Shown here piece after piece: positions 57,930 to 64,000 of a DNA stretch of 64,000 nt. Both the position numbers and the translations under genes were made by a program. Source of the stretch: Peromyscus leucopus (Eukaryota; Chordata; Mammalia; Rodentia; Cricetidae); contig NC_051066.1 in assembly GCF_004664715.2 (NCBI RefSeq), forward strand, positions 83,725,735-83,789,734, given 5' to 3'. The first letter of the stretch is position 1; each line of letters opens with the position of its first letter. The notes beneath the pieces were generated by a model that saw nothing but the letters and a program-made list of their open reading frames with translations, searched no databases and was not told where the DNA came from.

Positions 57930-58690
57930 TTTTGGGTTTGTTTTTTTTTTTAGAATTTCCTACATGCACACTGTACTTACATCATTTCTAACCTATTATC
58001 TCCCCTATCCAACTCCTCCTATATTTCCCCCATTTCTTCTCAAAATTGTGACTTCTTTAATTGTTATTGTGAGATATCCCTCATCCAAGTTACCATGCCA
58101 ATTGGTGATGTAATTATGCAGGTCTTGTTTAGTCAATCCCATCTTTGAGATTTCATAGGTACAACTTCCCTGTCACGTACAGAAGACACTACTCAGCAGC
58201 AGGTACCCTGGTCCTCTGCCTTCAACATTCTTTGCACCCATCTCTTTCGTGATGCTTCCTGAACCTTAGGTTTAGGGGTTGCAGTGTAGTTGTGTATTGA
58301 TTGGGGTTGGGCACTCTATGTCCTGTTGTTCTCTGCATTTGACCAGTTGTGTTTTTCTGTTGCTGTCTCCACCAAATATTTAAAGAAGCTCCTTGATGAG
58401 GAACAAGATCTACATTTATCTGTGGGTATAAGGCTAAATATTGGGAGTATAGCTACAAATGATGCTGGTTTAAGAATGTAACAGTAGTAGGTTCTTCTCT
58501 AGGGTCAATGATCTTACTTGGCTAGGTTTACAGTACCCACTATGAATTCCCTCCTATTGAGCTGACCGTAAGTCCAATTAGACATCACAGCTGGGTAGGA
58601 CTCTTCATTGCTTTTCTCTCTAGGCAGCTTGCATAGAACCTTCAGATGCTATGAGAGCCAGTCCTCAGGAGGGAAGTTCCAGATTAATTA
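57930..58690 (-). repeat. L1 (Lx-type) 3' UTR relic, antisense
   Basis: A diverged member of the same series: T-rich left end, 'ctatccaactcctcctatatttccccc', 'gaccagttgtgtttttctg', 'tctgtgggtata', 'aacagtagtaggttctt', 'aggtttacagtaccc', 'gtccaattagacatc'. More decayed than 55515-56475. Confidence 0.5.
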
Positions 58691-58875
58691 CAGCTCAATT
58701 CCTCCAAGTTCTGTGTTAGTATCTTTATTTTAGAGTTAAAATGAAGTAGAGTTAAGGGTTTGTCTGAAATTTCTAGTGTCTGTAAGACTCAAGGGCAGGA
58801 CTGAAAAGCAAACTATGGAAGTATTATGATGCACAGGATGTCAAAACATTAGGATGAAAAGACTAAGGCTCATCC

Positions 58876-59411
58876 TGCCTTGGATATCGCTCTATATAAA
58901 TAAAACACTGGTCAGTGACCAGGCAGGAAGTATAGGCGGGACAAGGAGAGAGGAGAATTGAGGGAACAGGAAGAAGGAGGGGGAGACACTGCCAGCCACC
59001 GCCAGGACAAACAGCATGTAAAGACGCTGGTAAGCCACAAGCGAAGTGGCAAGGTATAGATTTATAGAAATGGGTTAATTTTTTTTTAAAGATTTATTTA
59101 TTTATTATGTATACAGCATGTATGACTGCAGGCCAGAAGAGGGCACCAGATCTCATTACAGATGGTTGTGAGCCACTATGTGGTTGCTGGGAATTGAACT
59201 CAGAACCTCTGGAAGAGCAGTCAGTGCTCTTAACCTCTGAGCCATCTCTCCAGCCCAGAAATGGGTTAATTTAAGATATAAGAACAGTTAGCAAGAAGCC
59301 TGCCATAGCCATACAGTTTATAAGTAATATAAGCGTCTGAGTGATTATTTTATACTTGGATTTTGGGACTGCGGGGCTTGGTGAAACCTGGAGAGAAGCC
59401 CTCCAACAACA
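58876..59411 (+). mobile_element. Solo LTR, family D, split by a B2
   Basis: TGCCTTGGATATCG... to ...CCAACAACA, with perfect duplication TCATCC (58870-58875 and 59412-59417). Shares 'gaccaggcaggaagtataggcggg' (in parts) and 'ataagaacagttagcaagaagcctgcc' with the other family D copies. About 345 bp without the B2 and its duplicated target. Confidence 0.9.
59082..59256 (-). repeat. B2 SINE, young, antisense
   Basis: Nearly intact reversed B2: 'taaagatttatttatttattatg' tail side, 'gaagagggcaccagatctcatta', 'tgctgggaattgaactcagaacctctggaagagcagtc' (in parts), 'gagccatctctccagccc'. Perfect 16-bp duplication AGAAATGGGTTAATTT (59066-59081 and 59257-59272). Confidence 0.96.
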
Positions 59412-59435
59412 TCATCCAAAGAGTTTGTTTTGTTT

Positions 59436-59440
<5 letters not shown>

Positions 59441-59488
<48 letters not shown>
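59441..59488. repeat. (GT)n microsatellite
   Basis: About 23 GT units just outside the LTR. Confidence 0.97.
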
Positions 59489-59490
<2 letters not shown>

Positions 59491-60082
59491 GATGTACGTG
59501 TGTATCAGGGTGTGTATGAAGAGAAGAGGAGGATGTTGGGTGTCCAACGCTCTCACTCTCTCTTTTCTTGAGACGTCTTTCACTGAACCTAGAATTTACC
59601 ATCTCAACTAAAATGGCTGCTTATCAAGCCCCAAGATTGTGCTTGTCTCCTCCCCTGTCCTCTAGCACTAGGTTTAAAGAATAAGGCATAGATACACATT
59701 CAGCCTTGTATTTATGTGCTGAAGATGGAACTCAGGTCCTCATACTTGTCCAGCATTGAGCCCAAGTACAGAATAATCTCTTCCTTCCTGGCCTTTGATT
59801 AGCTCAGGATAGTAAACTATAACAAATTGGCATCTGCATTTTGGAGAGAAAATTCATATCACTGGCCCTACTCCTCCCTCAAGTCACAGCTAAACTGTCA
59901 CCCTTCAGAGCATCCTAAGGTCCTGCCACTAAGAGTCTCCCACAACTCTATCACCTTCCTTACTTCCATGATCATACATGCTGTACTCAGCAATGTTTAC
60001 TTGTCCATTCTTCTTCTCTGGCACCCCAAACTGAAAAAGCAAGTTTCTAATGTATCTCTCTCAACTCTTATCTATCAGAGAA

Positions 60083-60085
<3 letters not shown>
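59489..60085. other. Unique sequence
   Basis: Nothing recognised. Confidence 0.4.

Positions 60086-60142
<57 letters not shown>
60086..60142. repeat. (TG)28 microsatellite
   Basis: Uninterrupted. The T-H/V-C peptides read from it in several frames are artefacts. Confidence 0.98.
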
Positions 60143-60144
<2 letters not shown>

Positions 60145-61930
60145 CCAATTTCCCATTGAGGTCAGAAGATAAGACAGTAAGGCAGTTCCAGGATGGATTG
60201 TGAAGACAACCACACAGGACTTTCTGAAAAAACATCCAATGAGATGTGAGCAACTGAGAGAAAGTGGCACAAGAAGAGCCACAGTCTGGGAGAATGTTGC
60301 ACATGAAGATTACCGGCAGTAGCATTTGGTGCCAGAAGCTGGCAAGCTGAGTTCTCCCTGAGTCCACCCATGGAGGTTGTATGCAACACAATCTTTGCTT
60401 AGGCTGGGATTTAAAAATGTCTCTGTAAAACCAAAGCCATTTTCTCAAAGCTTGATATTGCACCCTATGTGTTCCCTCCTATTTTACCACTGCACTCTTT
60501 ACCAATACCACAGAACTCTTTGTCAGTACCACAGAAGCTACTAGAACCAGATGAAGAAGTCTGTTTGGCCACCAAACTTGGCCACCAAATTGCCCACCAT
60601 AATTCAGCTGTATTATGACTTCTCTATGGTGCTTCTCCATAGTAACTGGTACAACTAAGTGGTGTTGTCAGCATTAGAAAGGGTATCTAGAGATATCTTT
60701 AATGGCAGCACACCAGAATCAGGGAAAGGAACGTCACTCCAGGCACCAGACAAGAAATTTACATAGCCTTTCCCTGAAAGATTTCAGGTTTTAAAATTTT
60801 CCCTAGATGAAAGGATGCTTGCTGTGGTAGGTTTCTGTGCCCCTTTCTTCTCCAGCAGATGAAAGACTACATATGCATTGCCTAAACACAAGCCAAAGTT
60901 CTGTTAAGTATCTAAACCAGAGGGAGGCGGGGCAGACACATCTGTTTTGCCATCTCTAACAGAAAGCATTATCTGTGCCAACTTTTTTAAATGGGTAAGC
61001 TAAGCCTGTGGCAGAGTAGAGAGGTAACAATTTGTACATAGCTGAGGGCGAGTGAGACTCTGGATTGTTGCAAAGAGGTAAACAATTCAATGCTGTGCAA
61101 TATGTGGGAGAGCCACACCATGGAAGCCATGGAAAGAGTGCGGCTGAGATCCAGACCAGATTTAGAATGCAAAATTGCACAGTTCCTGGAGACAGGGTTT
61201 CCGTGTCTATTGGGGGAATTACATTAACATACCCCACACATCCTATGGAAACAAGCTGAGCGACATTGTGGCTACAATCATTATGCTTTTCTTACTGGTA
61301 TCCAATGAGTAACGCTGATGTTGAAATGAAGAGACATGTTTGCCCCATCAGAGGAAGTTATCCAGATGTAGTTTTCAGTGGGATTATCCTAGAAGGAAGC
61401 TTTGGCGAGAGTTTACTAAAATCCTGTAGGTGCCTTTTTTTTCTTTCTTTCTTTTCTTTACTTATTTATTTATTTTGTCTTTTGCAAATAGTTCTCCGGT
61501 ATTTCCATTCCTTAATCTATCCATACGATTCCTGAAAGAATTGTGATGCTTCAGAACACCCACTAATGTTGGCCATAGCGGATTAATTGGGATATAGGTG
61601 TTTGATTCAAACTAAGCCAATGTTGTTGGCCCAGCTTATCTTAAAACCCAGCATCATTGGTGTAGTATTGTGTTTTCTCCCTAGGCCTAAGATGGCCATC
61701 AATCATCATTCAGTAGAGATGTCTTTGGCCCGATGATCATAACAGTGAAATAATAATACTTCAGTTATATCTGGGCCTGTAGTAATGGTAATATGGTAAC
61801 TATTACTCCCCAGTTGAAGGACAGTGTCACAAGACCCTCAGCCATTAATTCTCCACACTCCCCACCTGAACATGATCTAAGGAGATACTAGATTATACAG
61901 GATGTAGAAGATTAACTTAAGACAGGACTC
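60143..61930. other. 1.8 kb without a recognised repeat
   Basis: Facing frames near 60956-61259 have no motif. A TTTC/TTTA tract lies at 61435-61480. 60480-60595 holds two tiny local duplications (ccacagaa.ctctttgtcagtacc; ggccaccaaa). Confidence 0.35.
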
Positions 61931-62435
61931 TGTGGTGATATTTTATTTGTGCTGAAATGTGATATTTTATTCGTGCTTTAATAAATAAAGCTTGCCTGGA
62001 GATCAGAGGAAAAGGCCAGTCATTATAAATAAACAAAGAAGTCAGGCAGCATATGCCCTTAATCCTATCATTTGACAGGCAGGATCTCTGTGTGTTCAAG
62101 GCCACACTGGAAACAGAGCCAGGTGTCACATGCTTTAAATTCCAAAACAAATTAATAACGGAGGTCTGGAGGTCTGTACAGACAGACAGGAAGTGACAGA
62201 GCTGGATAGGAAGGTGAAGTGATGTAGCTGAATGGAGACAGCAAACCAGATGGCAGAATGGCAAGGCAATAAAGGCATGGGTAGACAGGAAGTAACTCGC
62301 ATTTGGAAGCTGCAGAGTTGGTGAGGTAAGGTTAGCTGGTGGCTATCCCTATTTCCCTGGTCTCTCTAAGGCTTTTATCCCTATATTTGGCTCTGTGTTT
62401 TTTATTTAATAAGATCATTTAGAAATTCTTCTACA
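61931..62435 (+). mobile_element. Solo LTR, family B
   Basis: 505 bp, TGTGGTGATATTTTATTTG... to ...AATTCTTCTACA, with perfect duplication GGACTC (61925-61930 and 62436-62441). The early part contains a tandem 'gctgaaatgtgatattttatt' style duplication and AATAAATAAAG. A B1-like segment lies at 62040-62160. Confidence 0.93.
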
Positions 62436-62563
62436 GGACTCTATGACATAGCTTTACTGAGGTTATCACCCATACTAGAGCAGGACTTTTCAGTGTTTGA
62501 GGGTCCATGCTCATATAAGTAAGTCCAGTGAAATTGGTTCACTAAGACAGAGTTAGAGGAATT

Positions 62564-62731
62564 TTTTTTTTTTTTTTTTTTTTGGTTTTTCGAGACAAGG
62601 TTTCTCTGTGTAGCTTTGCGCCTTTACTGGGACTCACTTGGTAGCCCAGGCTGGCCTTGAACTCACAGAGATCCGCCTGCCTCTGCCTCCCGAGTGCTGG
62701 GATTAAAGGCGTGCGCCACCACCGCCCGGCT
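62564..62731 (-). repeat. B1 SINE, young, antisense
   Basis: Complete reversed B1 with T21 tail, 'cgagacaaggtttctctgtg', 'ggtagcccaggctggcc' and 'cgtgcgccaccaccgcccgg'. Short duplication GGAATT at 62558-62563 and 62732-62737. Confidence 0.95.
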
Positions 62732-62737
62732 GGAATT

Positions 62738-63547
62738 ATTATTTTGATCTGTCATTGTTGCCCCAAGAAAAGTAACACAATGTTTTTCCATAACAGACAA
62801 CCATTTGGGTTTGACTAACTCTGGTTAGGTTTATATCCTACTCAACATAAAGTTCTAAATAACACAGAAGAGGAGGAGAAAAGGGAATTAATGCATATAA
62901 CCATCTTCAAAGGAGAAAAGATGTCTAATGTGTTATTCAAAAGCCTCAAAAGATATTTGGCAATGCTCAGAGACATTTTGTAATTGTTATCATATAGAAA
63001 ATGGTGGGTGGTATGGCTCTGACTTGTTGCTACATATCCAACAGTGTTCAGAACAACCCTCATAATAAAAACAATCCAGCTTGAATCGTCAATAGCACAC
63101 TGCTGAGAAATCATGTTTCTGAAAAATGCTATTAATCTCCTCAGTTAACGTGTATACATCCAATGTTCCTGAATCATTTATAATGTCTTGTGCATTGAGT
63201 TAATAGCTAGATAGGATGAACAAACATGACCTAGCCAGTAACCTTAAATAGTTCCACATCTGAAAGAAAAACTAACCAACAATTTTCATTCTCATAGCTC
63301 AGTGAGGCAGATGTGCAATATTGGGGGTGTGCATGATCAACTACAGCAGTTCAGCAGAAGAGTGCACAGCTCATTGATATAGCAGCCTAGTTGAGTGGCA
63401 TAGCATGGAGTAGCTTTGAACAAGACACAGAATGAATAAAAATAATGTGTACTATTTATAAGGAAACAACAAGTTTCCCGACTGTCTATCAATTTATTCT
63501 TTCATTTGGCCTTCCTTCTCACAATAAATATTTAACTAAGAAAGAAA
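62738..63547. other. Unique sequence
   Basis: Nothing recognised. Confidence 0.4.
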
Positions 63548-63700
63548 GTGTAGCACAGTGGTTAAAAATACAGTATGGATCTTGACGTGCCTGACTTCTG
63601 GTCTTGGTTTCGCTTCTCAGTTGTGTTATCTCATTGAACAAGACTTTCAACTTGCCTGTGACTTCATTCCCTTGTCTGCAAAATAGGAATTAGAAATGGA
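63548..63700 (+). repeat. MIR SINE
   Basis: 'agtgtagcacagtggttaaaaatacagtatgg', 'tgtgttatctcattgaacaag', 'cttgcctgtgacttcattcccttgtctgcaaaataggaatt' (in parts) run through the MIR head and core in order. It is the best preserved MIR in the window. Confidence 0.7.
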
Positions 63701-63779
63701 CCTTTCCCCTGGGATGGGGATGGTAGTACAGCAATAGAGTATAAGCAATCACTGAAGAGATGGTTGTTATTATTATTAC

Positions 63780-63850
63780 CACTGTTCTTCAGTGCCAGAT
63801 GTTTGCTAGAAGCTGGAGATGCAAAGGTGATTAATGAAGGCAGAATCCAT
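63780..63850 (+). repeat. Possible L2-like fragment
   Basis: 'cactgttcttcagtgccagatgtttgctagaagctggagatgcaaaggtgatt' resembles the L2 'gcactgttctaggcactggggatacaacagtga' block. Short. Confidence 0.35.
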
Positions 63851-64000
63851 GTGTACTGGTAAATACACAGATGCAGCAAAAGGACAAGGGATGAGTGCTA
63901 TCACACTGCACAGGAAAGAGCACTGCACAGATGCTTGTCTATGGTGGGATCACTTCCTTTTAAACCAGTGGTAAGCTGAAAGTATTACTAAGCCGAAAAT
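63851..64000. other. Unassigned right edge
   Basis: Nothing recognised. Confidence 0.4.

Overview
This window reads as non-coding DNA from a muroid rodent, most likely a cricetid (the deer mouse, vole or hamster group). The muroid call rests on B1, B2/B3, B4 and ID SINEs, Lx-type LINE-1 3' ends, rodent MaLR LTRs and a URR1-like hAT fossil. The cricetid call rests on remembered repeat subfamilies (the B1 diagnostic region and several LTRs) and is inference. I found no convincing protein-coding exon, tRNA, rRNA or CRISPR array. Every long open frame either lies in a repeat or lacks recognisable coding content.

Layout. 1-3.3 kb: low-information DNA with old MIR relics and one degenerate B1. 3.3-9.9 kb: dense LINE-1 debris (a head-to-head L1 pair, an ORF2 fragment split by nested LTRs, a B2/B3 SINE split by an L1 tail that became a compound microsatellite), then an antisense MaLR internal fragment. 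9.9-22.4 kb: mostly unique DNA with MIRs, an ID, B1s, a URR1-like element, ancient MaLR LTRs and a (CAG)15-(AAG)36 compound repeat. 23.06-26.04 kb: a non-autonomous LTR element on the minus strand whose two LTRs carry 3 and 7 copies of a 30-bp B1-derived tandem repeat; a solo LTR sits in its body. 26-29.8 kb: unique DNA, a B4 and microsatellites. 29.8-32.1 kb: a cluster of four younger LTRs, two of them nested in an MLT1-like LTR. 32-46 kb: sparse, with two L1 3' UTR relics, a young 5'-truncated L1, a B4, an ID and microsatellites. 46-51 kb: a B3, a solo LTR, a B4, then a 2.65-kb MaLR element (LTR-internal-LTR, Leu-type primer site) with three later insertions. 51-64 kb: MaLR LTRs, MIRs, two antisense L1 3' UTR relics, two solo LTRs (one split by a young B2) and a young B1.

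The most useful result is structural. Eight LTRs have TG...CA ends and perfect, different 6-bp target duplications. Three related LTR families carry a B1-like SINE segment as part of their body, and in one family that segment has expanded into a minisatellite that accounts for the length difference between the two LTRs of one element. Sequence similarities and repeat boundaries were read by eye. Family names come from memory, not a database search.
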